Assembly: GCF_023272795.1 (NCBI RefSeq)
Contig: NZ_CP096829.1
Location: 5,456,001-5,520,000 of the forward strand
Length of the DNA: 64,000 nt
Direction: 5' to 3'
Source: Flavobacterium humidisoli
GTDB taxonomy: Bacteria; Bacteroidota; Bacteroidia; Flavobacteriales; Flavobacteriaceae
The translations under genes were made by a program, and so were the position numbers. The notes below the pieces were generated by a model. That model saw nothing but the letters and a program-made list of their open reading frames with translations, was not told the DNA's origin and ran no database searches. Position 1 is the first letter of the stretch; each line of letters begins with the position of its first letter. This document shows positions 8,099 through 16,503 of this stretch, piece by piece.

Positions 8099-8857
8099 CT
8101 AACGAGTAAAAACCAAATGATTTCCTTTAGAAAGATTGGCATCAAACTGATATCCTTCGTAATTAAAGCCTTTTAAATCGTCAATCGTTTCTGCATTGGT
8201 ATCAATTATATAACGAACCATCATCCCCCTCGCCTTTTTCGCAAAGAAACTGATCATTTTTAGTTTTCCATCTTTGTAATCCTTGAAATCTGGAGTAATT
8301 ACGGGCACTTTCAAAGCTTTTACATCAACAGCCGAAAAATATTCATTGCTCGCTAAATTCACGAATAACTCACCCTTTTTCAATTCTTTATTCAAAGCTT
8401 TAGTTACTGTTGGTTTCCAGAATTCATGCAGGTTTTTAGATTCGGCAACTGGCATTTTAGTTCCCATTTCTAAACGGTATGCCTGCATTAGATCTAATGG
8501 TTTTAAAAGACCATATAATCCAGATAAAATTCTCAATTTATCTTGCAAAACATCTAATTTTTCTAAAGGAATTGTATAAGCATCTAAACCGGTATAAACG
8601 TCACCATCAAATGTATAAACCGCAGGACGCGCATTTTCTGGTGTGAAAGGCGTTTTCCAATCTTGGTTTCTCTTCCAGTTTAAATCGGCTAATTTGTCTG
8701 AGATTGACATTAATTCTGATAATTCAGAGGGCTTTTTTTGTTTTACTACTTTATGAACCACTCTTGCTTCTTTTAAAAATGAAGGTTCTGTATATTGTGA
8801 TGTTGGTAATTCTTTTTCGAAATTCAGTGATTTCGCTGGAGATATAACAATTTTCAT
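8099..8857 (-). CDS. yaaA: YaaA family peroxide-stress protein
   Basis: A 252-residue full-length YaaA (formerly DUF328/UPF0246) protein. Diagnostic segments are the N-terminal MKIVISPAKSLNFE, the central ILSGLYGLLKPLDLMQAYRLEMG region and FVNLASNEYF. In E. coli, YaaA is induced by peroxide and limits free intracellular iron, which protects DNA from Fenton chemistry; the same role here is inference. A TATTTTTG box on the minus strand (8878-8885), about 20 nt upstream of the ATG, matches the -7 consensus. No operon partner is visible. Confidence 0.93.
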   Translation of the reverse strand: MKIVISPAKSLNFEKELPTSQYTEPSFLKEARVVHKVVKQKKPSELSELMSISDKLADLNWKRNQDWKTPFTPENARPAVYTFDGDVYTGLDAYTIPLEKLDVLQDKLRILSGLYGLLKPLDLMQAYRLEMGTKMPVAESKNLHEFWKPTVTKALNKELKKGELFVNLASNEYFSAVDVKALKVPVITPDFKDYKDGKLKMISFFAKKARGMMVRYIIDTNAETIDDLKGFNYEGYQFDANLSKGNHLVFTR

Positions 8858-9174
8858 GTGTGCATTTTTCTATGATTCAAAAATACAAATTGCATTTCTA
8901 AAAACAGATTATTGTAATTGATTTGTTCTATAGCTTTATTTTTTCTGCCACGAATTCACGAATTATTTTTTTGCAATCTATGAGTTTAATCTATATTGAT
9001 TTGTGAAATTAACCGTTTCTCTTTTTGTTTTGATAAATTTCAGTTGAAAAATTGTGAATTTACTCAAAAAATTAGGCTGTAGATTATAAAAGGCATTTTC
9101 TATGTTGTAAATTTGCATGCATTTCATTTCTTAGAAATTTGAAATTGCATTTTTACTCTATAATCAGTGAATTC
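8858..9174. other. gene-free spacer with inverted repeat and two -7 boxes
   Basis: This 317-bp spacer holds no ORF. It carries TGCCACGAATTCACGAATTA at 8946-8965 and, inverted, a 17/20 match at 9161-9180 (GTGAATTCGTGGC core). The right arm overlaps the probable start codon of the next gene. TAAATTTG at 9108-9115 is a plausible plus-strand -7 box for that gene, and the yaaA -7 box sits at the left end. Confidence 0.6.
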
Positions 9175-10608
9175 GTGGCGATACAAACAAATTACAAAAC
9201 TGCTTTACAAAACAAAATCTTCGATATTATTTCGAAAGCTTCTCAGGAATTAAACGTTGACTCTTATGTGATAGGAGGATTTGTTCGTGATTTGCTTTTA
9301 AATCGAGGTTCTAAAAAAGATATTGATGTAGTTGCTGTTGGAAGCGGCATCGAATTAGCGCTTAAAGTTTCAGATTTACTTCCGAATAAACCAAAAGTTC
9401 AGGTTTTTAAAACTTACGGAACAGCCATGCTTCGTTTTGAAGATACCGATATTGAGTTTGTTGGCGCCCGAAAAGAATCTTACAATCGTGATAGCCGAAA
9501 TCCGATTGTGGAAAACGGAACTTTGCAAGACGATCAAAATCGTCGAGATTTTACAATCAATGCTTTTGCTTTATCTTTAAATAAAAATAATTTTGGAGAT
9601 CTTTTAGACCCTTTTGATGGTTTAACCGATTTAGAAAATAAAACAATCAAAACACCTTTGGATCCAGATATTACTTATTCTGATGATCCTTTGCGAATGC
9701 TTCGTGCGATTCGTTTTGCAACACAATTGAATTTCGATATCGAAGAAAATTCTTTGAATGCAATCACAAAAAATGCAGATCGCATTAAAATTATTTCTGG
9801 CGAAAGAATCGTTGATGAGTTAAACAAAATTCTCATGACGGATAAACCTTCGAGAGGATTTTTACTTTTATACAAAACAGGACTTTTGGATATTATTTTA
9901 CCTGAATTGACTGCTTTGAATCAGGTTGAAGAAATTGAAGGCCATACGCATAAAAACAATTTCTATCATACGTTGGAAGTTGTCGACAATATTTGTCCAA
10001 ACACAGATGATGTTTGGCTTCGTTGGTCGGCTTTATTGCATGACATTGGGAAAGCGCCCACTAAACGTTTCACTAAAAAACAAGGCTGGACTTTTCACGG
10101 ACATGAGTTTTTAGGTGGAAAAATGGCGAAGAAAATATTCGAACGTCTGCATATGCCATTGAACCACAAAATGAAATTTGTGCAAAAAATGGTTATTATG
10201 AGTTCTCGTCCAATCGTTTTGGCACAAGATATTGTAACCGACAGCGCCGTTCGCCGTTTGGTTTTTGATGCTGGCGAAGATGTTGAAAATTTAATGACTT
10301 TGTGCGAAGCGGATATCACAACTAAAAATCCATCAAAATTTAAGAAATATCACAAGAACTTTGAGCTTGTCCGTAAGAAGATCGTTGAAGTAGAAGAACG
10401 CGATCATGTTCGTAATTTCCAACCGCCAATCTCGGGCGAAGAAATTATGGAAATATTCGATTTAAAGCCTTCACGCGAAATCGGAGTTTTGAAAGAAGCG
10501 GTAAAAGAAGCTATTTTAGAAGGCGTTATTCCAAATGAATATCAGGCGGCTTATGATTTTGTGATTAAAAGAGCTGAGAAATTGGGCTTAAAAAAAGTAG
10601 AAAAATAA
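9175..10608 (+). CDS. cca: CCA-adding/poly(A) polymerase-type tRNA nucleotidyltransferase with HD domain
   Basis: About 477 residues. The N-terminal class II nucleotidyltransferase domain shows GGFVRDLLL (residues 34-42) followed by KDIDVV, whose paired aspartates (49 and 51) bind catalytic metal. ENRRDFTINAF-type and LRMLRAIRFA segments are the NTP-template and neck motifs. A C-terminal HD domain follows (LLHDIGKAPTK, HD at about 289-290). It builds or repairs the 3' CCA of tRNA. No in-frame ATG precedes the conserved part. GTG 9175 is the best start and TTG 9139 the alternative. The codon where an ATG might be expected (MQTNYK-like) is ATA at 9181. Whether it is a full CCA or an A/CC-adding enzyme is not decidable here. 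Confidence 0.88.
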   Translation: MAIQTNYKTALQNKIFDIISKASQELNVDSYVIGGFVRDLLLNRGSKKDIDVVAVGSGIELALKVSDLLPNKPKVQVFKTYGTAMLRFEDTDIEFVGARKESYNRDSRNPIVENGTLQDDQNRRDFTINAFALSLNKNNFGDLLDPFDGLTDLENKTIKTPLDPDITYSDDPLRMLRAIRFATQLNFDIEENSLNAITKNADRIKIISGERIVDELNKILMTDKPSRGFLLLYKTGLLDIILPELTALNQVEEIEGHTHKNNFYHTLEVVDNICPNTDDVWLRWSALLHDIGKAPTKRFTKKQGWTFHGHEFLGGKMAKKIFERLHMPLNHKMKFVQKMVIMSSRPIVLAQDIVTDSAVRRLVFDAGEDVENLMTLCEADITTKNPSKFKKYHKNFELVRKKIVEVEERDHVRNFQPPISGEEIMEIFDLKPSREIGVLKEAVKEAILEGVIPNEYQAAYDFVIKRAEKLGLKKVEK

Positions 10609-10623
10609 GTAGTATTTAATAAA

Positions 10624-11649
10624 ATGAAAAAAGAGAATAAATCAGTAATCATTTGGTTACTATCAGGCTGTGTTTTATTGTTTTTAATGGTCGTTGTGGG
10701 AGGAATTACCCGTTTGACCAATTCAGGTTTATCTATGACCGACTGGCATTTGGTAACCGATACCTTCCCGCCTTTGACAGATGCCAAATGGCAGGCCGCT
10801 TTTGACGAGTACAAAAAATTTCCAGAGTATCAGAAAATCAATATTCATAACGATTTCCAATTGGCAGATTATAAATTCATCTATTTCTGGGAATGGTTTC
10901 ACCGTTTCATCGGCCGTATTATTGGTTTGGTTTTCTTTGTTCCGTTCGTTTACTTTTTAGCCAAAAAGAAATTAGATACAGACACGATTAAAAAATGCAT
11001 TGTTCTTTTGGCGATGGGAGCTTTCCAAGGATTCTTAGGCTGGTTTATGGTAAGAAGCGGGTTAATTGACAATCCAGATGTTAGCCACTTCAGACTTTCA
11101 TTACACTTAACTTTCGCATTCATTACTTTCGCATACACACTTTGGGTTGCATTAGATTTAATCTACCCAGAAAGAAATATCAACAAAATTCTACCGCTTA
11201 GAAATATTGCAAGATATGCTTTAGTCGCTTTATTAATTCAAATTATTTACGGCGGATTTGTAGCTGGTTTAAATGCAGGACTAATTCATAATCACTGGCC
11301 TTTAATGAGCGATGGAGAATTTATTCACGAATCGGTTTTTATTGAACAATCGTCTTTAGTTAAGAATTTAATTGAAGGAAAAAGCGGTGTTCAGTTTGTA
11401 CACAGAACTTTTGCTTATGTAGTTGTTGCAATTATTCTTTTTCTTTTCTTCAAAAGCAAAAAATATACGCTTACTCATACTCAGGCAAACGGAATCAAGA
11501 CTTTAGTCGTTTTTGTTTTCATTCAGTTTTTATTGGGAGTTTTCACTTTATTATACAGTGTGCCATTGGCTTTAGGATTAATTCACCAAATTATGGCGTT
11601 TTTCCTTTTGAGCGCCATGACTTATACATTGCATAGATTGAGTAAATAA
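10624..11649 (+). CDS. ctaA: haem A synthase, COX15/CtaA family
   Basis: A 341-residue polytopic membrane protein with about eight transmembrane helices in two related halves. It hydroxylates and oxidises haem O to haem A for aa3-type cytochrome oxidase. N-terminal VVVGGITRLTNSGLSMTDW is the COX15 signature. Haem-ligating or conserved histidines occur in WFHRFIGR, HFRLSLH, VHRTFAYV and LIHQIMAF. The length and start (ATG 10624, 15 bp after cca) match the family. Proximity to cca may reflect cotranscription without functional linkage. A terminator follows. Confidence 0.95.
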   Translation: MKKENKSVIIWLLSGCVLLFLMVVVGGITRLTNSGLSMTDWHLVTDTFPPLTDAKWQAAFDEYKKFPEYQKINIHNDFQLADYKFIYFWEWFHRFIGRIIGLVFFVPFVYFLAKKKLDTDTIKKCIVLLAMGAFQGFLGWFMVRSGLIDNPDVSHFRLSLHLTFAFITFAYTLWVALDLIYPERNINKILPLRNIARYALVALLIQIIYGGFVAGLNAGLIHNHWPLMSDGEFIHESVFIEQSSLVKNLIEGKSGVQFVHRTFAYVVVAIILFLFFKSKKYTLTHTQANGIKTLVVFVFIQFLLGVFTLLYSVPLALGLIHQIMAFFLLSAMTYTLHRLSK

Positions 11650-11670
11650 ATCGAAATATATTAAAATATA

Positions 11671-11701
11671 AAAAAGCTGTCTCAAAAGGACAGCTTTTTT
11701 T
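11671..11701 (+). terminator. terminator after ctaA
   Basis: AAAAAGCTGTC and GACAGCTTTTTTT form an A/U-flanked hairpin with a short CAAAAG-type loop. It lies about 25 bp after the ctaA stop. Confidence 0.85.
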
Positions 11702-11704
11702 GTA

Positions 11705-11866
11705 AGCTTCAGAGAAGCGAAATATTTATAGCAAAAGATAAAAGTTTACAGTATAAAGCTCCGAAGGAGCGACATATTTATTTTTTCAGTTTTAATATAT
11801 GCCGCTCCTCTGGAGCTTATTTTAATTGTTTATTGTAATTCTATAAATATTTCACCCCGCTGGGGT
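11705..11866. repeat. cluster of four REP-like hairpin units
   Basis: Four related units combine a small GC-richer palindrome with an ATATTTATAG-like tail: 11705-11731 (AGCTTCAGAGAAGCG plus AATATTTATAG), about 11758-11781 (GCTCCGAAGGAGCG plus ACATATTTA), 11795-11818 inverted (ATATATGCCGCTCCTCTGGAGC) and 11841-11866 inverted (CTATAAATATTTCACCCCGCTGGGG). They lie between the convergent genes ctaA and the LytTR regulator. The pattern is like bacterial REP/BIME clusters; family assignment is inference. Confidence 0.65.
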
Positions 11867-11911
11867 CTTACTCAATTGAAATCTCTTGAATTTCTAATTT
11901 TAAAAAAGCTT

Positions 11912-12679
11912 TTATCCTAGCCAAGTCTTAAAATCTTGTACTTTTTCTCGGCTTACAATAACCTCATCTTCTTTATAAGTTGGAAGAATCACTTTAAGTC
12001 GAGAATTAGTATAAACCTGAATTTCTTTAATTGCTTTTAACGGAACAATAAATTTTCTGCTTACGCGAAAGAAATCCTTTTTGTCTAGTTCCTGCTCTAG
12101 AATTTCTAAAGTGGAATCGATCAAATAATCGCGATTGTCGTACGTATGAATGTAAGTTCCTTTATTTTCACTAAAAAAACATTCAATTTCTTCTGTAGTA
12201 ATGACTTTTAGATGCTGACCAATTTTAACTGTAAATCTTTTTTTATAGCTTTTTTCAAAAGGATTTGACAGCATTTGGCGAATCTGTTCAAAATCTAAAT
12301 GTAGATTTGAAGATTCTGCCGCAGCTTTAGGAAGTCTTGTTTTGAATTTAGAAACAGCCGTTTCCAAATCATCTTCATCAATAGGTTTTAGAAGATAATC
12401 AATACTATTTAGCTTAAAAGCCTTTAATGCATATTCATCATACGCGGTAGTAAAAATAATGGCGCTTTTAATATCTATTTTTTCAAAAATCTCAAAAGAC
12501 AAACCATCAGACAGCTGGATATCCAGAAAAATCAGATCCGGATGCGGATTATTTTCAAACCATTGCACAGATTCTTCAACAGAGTGAAGCATTGTTTCCA
12601 CAGTTACATCTAACTTTTCAAGTTTTCTTTGCAGCAATCTTGCAGCTGGTTTTTCGTCTTCTATAATTAATGTGATCAT
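11912..12679 (-). CDS. LytTR-family response regulator
   Basis: A 255-residue transcription regulator. The N-terminal receiver carries IEDEK acidic residues at positions 6-10, phospho-acceptor D53 (LIFLDIQLSDG) and lysine K98 (LLKPID). The C-terminal LytTR DNA-binding domain covers about residues 150-255 (FTVKIGQHLKVI, EIECFFSENKGTYIH, FRVSRKFIVPLKAI). It is encoded at the end of the cluster containing the LytS-like kinase and 2TM proteins, on the same strand, and is almost certainly that kinase's partner. Target promoters are not identified. Confidence 0.95.
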   Translation of the reverse strand: MITLIIEDEKPAARLLQRKLEKLDVTVETMLHSVEESVQWFENNPHPDLIFLDIQLSDGLSFEIFEKIDIKSAIIFTTAYDEYALKAFKLNSIDYLLKPIDEDDLETAVSKFKTRLPKAAAESSNLHLDFEQIRQMLSNPFEKSYKKRFTVKIGQHLKVITTEEIECFFSENKGTYIHTYDNRDYLIDSTLEILEQELDKKDFFRVSRKFIVPLKAIKEIQVYTNSRLKVILPTYKEDEVIVSREKVQDFKTWLG

Positions 12680-12719
12680 TTACTATACTATGAAATTTGA
12701 AAAAATTATGAATTCAAAG

Positions 12720-13100
12720 TTACTCCCATTTATTTTTATTTGCGGTATCTTTTTCCATGTATTTTTGGATTTTTCTCTTCTCCCAATCTGACCCAAAAAA
12801 CCAATCAGTACCAAATACAGATAATCCGTGAGCTAGTAAACCAATTCCCCAGAAAAATGCAGTCGAATATGTGTGCCATTCCGTCAAACCGCTAAAATCC
12901 ATTCCTTCATTAAAGTTATCTCGGGTTATACTTGAGACAATAATGATAATATTTACAATAATGTAAACTTTTACGTGCGAGTAAAATCCTTTTAGTTTTT
13001 TTACCCTTCTATAAGCTGCATTATAATTCTCATCGTCTGTATGTTCTCCAAAATGTTGTTTTGCGTAATCCTCGTACATATTTCTTCTAAAACGTCCCAT
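12720..13100 (-). CDS. 2TM domain-containing protein (paralogue 4)
   Basis: A 126-residue membrane protein of the 2TM family. It has a charged N-terminal helix (YNAAYRRVKKLKGFYSHVK), two transmembrane helices (VYIIVNIIIIVSSI; STAFFWGIGLLAHGLSVF) and a conserved cytosolic tail (DWEKRKIQKYMEK). The family has no assigned biochemical role. Of the four free-standing copies here it has the longest N-terminus (MGRFRRNMYEDYAKQHFGEH). Its position directly before the LytTR gene suggests a function tied to the two-component system (inference). The start at 13100 is plausible, with a downstream ATG as alternative. Confidence 0.85.
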   Translation of the reverse strand: MGRFRRNMYEDYAKQHFGEHTDDENYNAAYRRVKKLKGFYSHVKVYIIVNIIIIVSSITRDNFNEGMDFSGLTEWHTYSTAFFWGIGLLAHGLSVFGTDWFFGSDWEKRKIQKYMEKDTANKNKWE

Positions 13101-13113
13101 AACTATATTTTAA

Positions 13114-13419
13114 TTATTTCCACTTGTTTTTATTCTGTTTTTCCTTCTCCATAAATTCTTTGATTTTTCTTTCTTCCCATTCTTTACCCATTCCTGGAAA
13201 AACCTCAAAGACTTTTAATCCGTGAAAAACTACTCCAACTCCCCACCATAGTAAGGGCCAAAAAAACCATAGATATTGAGGTGATGTATAAAGGTTTATA
13301 AAAATCAAAATTGCATTTACCAATATGTAAGCAACTAGATTTCCATAAAATCCTTTTAAGTTTTCAACTTTTTTTCTTGCCTGAATATATCTTTCTTCCT
13401 CGCTTAAATTCGTTTCCAT
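13114..13419 (-). CDS. 2TM domain-containing protein (paralogue 3)
   Basis: About 101 residues. The 2TM pattern is ARKKVENLKGFYGN, helix LVAYILVNAILIFINLY, helix FFWPLLWWGVGVVFHGLKVF and tail WEERKIKEFMEK. An upstream in-frame ATG exists at 13431, but ATG 13419 (METNLSEE) aligns with the start of the neighbouring paralogue (METNLSND) and falls just after its stop at 13422. The tight packing of all copies points to one polycistronic message. Function is unknown. Confidence 0.85.
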   Translation of the reverse strand: METNLSEEERYIQARKKVENLKGFYGNLVAYILVNAILIFINLYTSPQYLWFFWPLLWWGVGVVFHGLKVFEVFPGMGKEWEERKIKEFMEKEKQNKNKWK

Positions 13420-13421
13420 GA

Positions 13422-13751
13422 TTATTCCCATTTTTGTTTTTTATATTTTTTTTCTAAAATGCTTCTCAATTTTCGTTCTTCCCATTCTTGTCCAAAAATC
13501 TTATATGAAGCAAACAGATCGATTGCAGAACCCACTATAACAGCCGACCAAATAATTACAACTACCCAATTGAGATATTTTACCGGAAAAAACTGCAATG
13601 GCAGATTGGTATATTCTTTTAAAAGAAAAACAATCAGTGCAAGGATGTAAATGAATAAATGCTTGTAAAAAGATTTCAGCTGAATTACTTTTTTACTTGC
13701 TAATTCTTGCAGTATTACTTCTTCTTGATCATTACTCAGATTTGTTTCCAT
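13422..13751 (-). CDS. 2TM domain-containing protein (paralogue 2, divergent)
   Basis: A 109-residue member that keeps the layout but diverges in sequence. Its helix is SKKVIQLKSFYKHLFIYI, followed by LALIVFLLKEY and VVVIIWSAVIVGSAIDLF, and the tail is WEERKLRSILEK. The WG.G..HG.KVF motif of the other copies is replaced by IVGSAIDLFASYKIF. Its ATG lies 20 nt inside the end of the preceding 2TM gene, so translation is probably coupled. The divergence suggests it is not merely a recent duplicate. Confidence 0.83.
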   Translation of the reverse strand: METNLSNDQEEVILQELASKKVIQLKSFYKHLFIYILALIVFLLKEYTNLPLQFFPVKYLNWVVVIIWSAVIVGSAIDLFASYKIFGQEWEERKLRSILEKKYKKQKWE

Positions 13752-14055
13752 AATTACTTTCTAGTCGCTGTTTATTTTCTTTTTCTAGAATTTCCTGAAT
13801 CTTTTTCTGTTCCCATTTCTTATTAAAGAAAGGCGGAAGGCTAAAAACTTTCAGTCCGTGCAAAATTATTGCCATTCCCCAGCCCATCACAGACCAAACC
13901 CACCAAAGATATTCTGGAGAAGTCATATAATTTACAACAATCACAATTGGATTACATAAAACGTACACAGTCAAATGCTCGTAAAATCCTCTTATCTCTT
14001 TTACTTTTTTCTGAGCATCATAATAGCGAACTGTTTCTGTGAAATTATTTTCCAT
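13732..14055 (-). CDS. 2TM domain-containing protein (paralogue 1)
   Basis: About 107 residues with the 2TM pattern: YYDAQKKVKEIRGFYEHLTVY, helix VLCNPIVIVVNYM, helix WSVMGWGMAIILHGLKVFSL and tail KWEQKKIQEILEK. The ATG at 14055 overlaps the kinase stop codon by one base (TAATG), a classic coupling arrangement. The upstream in-frame ATG at 14064 is rejected for that reason. The 3' end overlaps the next gene by 20 nt. Function is unknown. Confidence 0.85.
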   Translation of the reverse strand: MENNFTETVRYYDAQKKVKEIRGFYEHLTVYVLCNPIVIVVNYMTSPEYLWWVWSVMGWGMAIILHGLKVFSLPPFFNKKWEQKKIQEILEKENKQRLESNYGNKSE

Positions 14056-15392
14056 TATTTCCACGTTTTTTGTTTGTTATCTTTCTCTAAAATCTCGCGA
14101 ATTTTTCTTTCTTCCCAATCTGAGCTGTATCCAAAAACTTTAAAAGCATGCATTGCAACTCCAAATCCCCAGCCTAAAGCTGAAAACCAAAACCATTGAA
14201 ATTGTGGTGAAAATCTTAGATTAATAAAAATCAGGAACGGAATCACACAACAATATGAAATTATATTTCCGTAAAATCCTTTCAGTTCCTCTACTCGCTT
14301 TTTGGCTCTATAATACGCTTTTGCTTCATCGGTATATTCTGCACTCATTTCCATAACCGCAATTTGTTTTGTTAAAATTGGAATTCTAACGGTGAAATTC
14401 TTTCCATCTTCCTCAATTTTCACTTTTCTATCTGTTATAATTCCGTATCTGTTTACAATATTTTGCAGTCCTACACCTTGCCTGTCCTGCAAAACTTCTT
14501 TTTTCTGAAGATCATTCTGAATCGCCAGATAATCTTTATCAATAAAAATTCTAATATGAAGCGGTTTTTGCTCACTTACTACATTGTGTTTTACCGTATT
14601 CTCCAGCAAAAGCTGTAAAGAAAGTGGCACCACTTTGGCTTCTGGATTGATGTTTTCTGTTGGCAATTCGTAAAACAAACTATTTTCAAAGCGCATTTTC
14701 AGCAGATTCATATAGGTTTTTGCAAACGACAATTCGTCTTCAACCGAAACCAATTCTTTGTCTTTCTGTTCTAAAACATATCTATAAATTTTAGAAAGAG
14801 AAGTTGTAAATCGCTGCGCATTATCTGGATTTTCTTCAATCAAAGAACTTAGAACATTTAAGCTGTTAAAAAGAAAATGCGGATCGATCTGATTTTTTAA
14901 ACTTTCGAATTTCGCATTTGCCGTTCCCGCAATAATTTTCTGCTGCGTTACCTTATTTTCCTGATAGAGCTTATAAAAATTAAGTCCATGAAAAAACAAA
15001 AGCACAATAAAAGTCATTACTGCAGATTCGATATAATTTTCTGCTTTTTCATTGGCAAGAAAACCTATAATTGTTTTATTCTCGATTATTACACTTGTAA
15101 ACAAACGCAATACTCCAATTACAATCATCGACACTAAAAACGAACTTGCAAAACCAATTAAAATTCTCTTTAACGAATATGGATTCTCTCGGAAGACTCT
15201 ATCTAAAAACTCAAAAAGAACAACGTTTACGATATACAAAACCACACTGTAAAGCATGCAGTACAAGAAATAAATGTAAAGATTCTTGGTGAAAACTGCT
15301 GTTCCTAAAGAGGCGAACCGAATTAGAAAAGAAAATAAAAATACTATTCCTCCAACTAAGCATGCTTTTAACAAATTAGGTTTTAATATCAT
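14055..15392 (-). CDS. LytS-like sensor histidine kinase with C-terminal 2TM domain
   Basis: A 445-residue fusion. Residues 1-145 hold about four transmembrane helices. The His_kinase domain follows, with FESLKNQIDPHFLFNSL (phospho-acceptor H172), then an ATPase domain with LLLENTVKHN and DRQGVGLQNIVNRYG. The usual kinase end (FTVRIPILTKQ) runs directly into a complete 2TM domain (residues about 347-445, YRAKKRVEELKGFYGN to WEERKIREILEK). An internal ATG at 14354 sits exactly at the junction and starts a sequence like the free-standing 2TM proteins. It probably phosphorylates the LytTR regulator at 11912-12679. The signal is unknown. Confidence 0.92.
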   Translation of the reverse strand: MILKPNLLKACLVGGIVFLFSFLIRFASLGTAVFTKNLYIYFLYCMLYSVVLYIVNVVLFEFLDRVFRENPYSLKRILIGFASSFLVSMIVIGVLRLFTSVIIENKTIIGFLANEKAENYIESAVMTFIVLLFFHGLNFYKLYQENKVTQQKIIAGTANAKFESLKNQIDPHFLFNSLNVLSSLIEENPDNAQRFTTSLSKIYRYVLEQKDKELVSVEDELSFAKTYMNLLKMRFENSLFYELPTENINPEAKVVPLSLQLLLENTVKHNVVSEQKPLHIRIFIDKDYLAIQNDLQKKEVLQDRQGVGLQNIVNRYGIITDRKVKIEEDGKNFTVRIPILTKQIAVMEMSAEYTDEAKAYYRAKKRVEELKGFYGNIISYCCVIPFLIFINLRFSPQFQWFWFSALGWGFGVAMHAFKVFGYSSDWEERKIREILEKDNKQKTWK

Positions 15393-15413
15393 AATGTTTT
15401 ATAAACTATAGAA

Positions 15414-16034
15414 TTATTTACAAGTTTTTTGAATTTCTAATGCTCTATCTAATCCCCATTTTGGAGCGTAAGGTGTAGCTGGTTTAAAAGTATTAAAAAG
15501 TTCAATAGATTTATCAACTTGTGCGCATAAAGGTTTTGTGTCTACGCCTGTCCATTTTGCTCCTCCTAATTGGTAATCTGCTTCACCAAAAACCGCTCTC
15601 GGATTGTTTGGGTCTAGCGCCTTTGCTTTCGCGTAAGCTTCCATCACTTTACCAGAATATTTCATTCCGTTTGTCATTGGATCTGCTACAACATATCCTG
15701 TATAAATTAACGCTTGCATTACATACAATTCTGAATTGGCTTGGTCTTTTATTAATTCAATATCTAAAGCATCTTGTGCTTTTGTCAATAATAAATCTAT
15801 TTTAGTTTTGTCTTTTTCTGTAAATACAGCTGTTGCATTGATTAAAGCGACGTAATAATTTGGCAAATAACTGTTTTTTTCAGCAGCGGCGATTCTTTCA
15901 AATAGTGCAGAAGCTTCTGTGTTTTTTCCTTCTTTCCAAAGTCCGAATGCTTTATTCATTCCTTGTTCAAATTGTGTCTGAGCTGAACTTATTACTACGA
16001 CAAATAATGCGACTAAAGTGATGATTTTTTTCAT
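15414..16034 (-). CDS. exported TPR-like protein of unknown function
   Basis: A 206-residue protein with a clear signal peptide (KKIITLVALFVVVISSAQ). The mature part is helix-rich and TPR-like: FEQGMNKAFGLWKEGKNTEAS and AYAKAKALDPNNPRAVFGEADY resemble tetratricopeptide units. It is probably periplasmic. It lies 21 bp upstream of the histidine kinase gene on the same strand and could be its periplasmic partner or simply cotranscribed (inference). The family is not recognised beyond the TPR-like features. Confidence 0.78.
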   Translation of the reverse strand: MKKIITLVALFVVVISSAQTQFEQGMNKAFGLWKEGKNTEASALFERIAAAEKNSYLPNYYVALINATAVFTEKDKTKIDLLLTKAQDALDIELIKDQANSELYVMQALIYTGYVVADPMTNGMKYSGKVMEAYAKAKALDPNNPRAVFGEADYQLGGAKWTGVDTKPLCAQVDKSIELFNTFKPATPYAPKWGLDRALEIQKTCK

Positions 16035-16083
16035 TTTATAAGTTATTTAATGATTTGTTTATTTGGATTAGTTAATTGTTTAT

Positions 16084-16491
16084 TTAGAAGGTAATATCAA
16101 TTTTTGAATCTATACTGACAGTAAATTTAGCATCGCTGTACAAAGGAGGTCCCATAATTCCTTTCGCATTGTTTGAAGCCGCATATTCTTCTAACGGCAT
16201 TCCCATTGCGTTTCGATCAAGTTTTCCATTGCTGTTTTCATCATGATACGTAGAAATTGCATATTCTCCTGCAGGAAGATTATCAAAAGTCACAACTGCT
16301 TTATTGTCTTTAATTTCAGAAGAAAGACTTTTGTAAGTTGTTTTAAGAAAAGTTCCGTCTGAATTATATAATCCTACTTTAACAACTCCTGTATCATTTT
16401 TTAAACCTGAAACAGCGACAGTTAGTTTTGCATTTTGAGCAGACATTAAGCTGCAGATAAATAAAATGGTTATTGTAATAATTTTGGTCAT
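16084..16491 (-). CDS. DUF2141 domain-containing exported protein
   Basis: A 135-residue secreted beta-sandwich protein. A signal peptide (TKIITITILFICSLMSAQ) is followed by the DUF2141 hallmarks: KLTVAVSGLKNDTGVVKVGLY, FDNLPAGEYAISTYHDENSNGKLD and a GMPLEEYAASNN segment. The biochemical role of DUF2141 is not established; the YHDENSNGKLD acidic loop looks like a calcium or metal site (inference). It sits between the TonB-dependent receptor gene and the TPR-like gene on the same strand. Confidence 0.88.
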   Translation of the reverse strand: MTKIITITILFICSLMSAQNAKLTVAVSGLKNDTGVVKVGLYNSDGTFLKTTYKSLSSEIKDNKAVVTFDNLPAGEYAISTYHDENSNGKLDRNAMGMPLEEYAASNNAKGIMGPPLYSDAKFTVSIDSKIDITF

Positions 16492-16503
16492 GATTTCTTT
16501 TTT

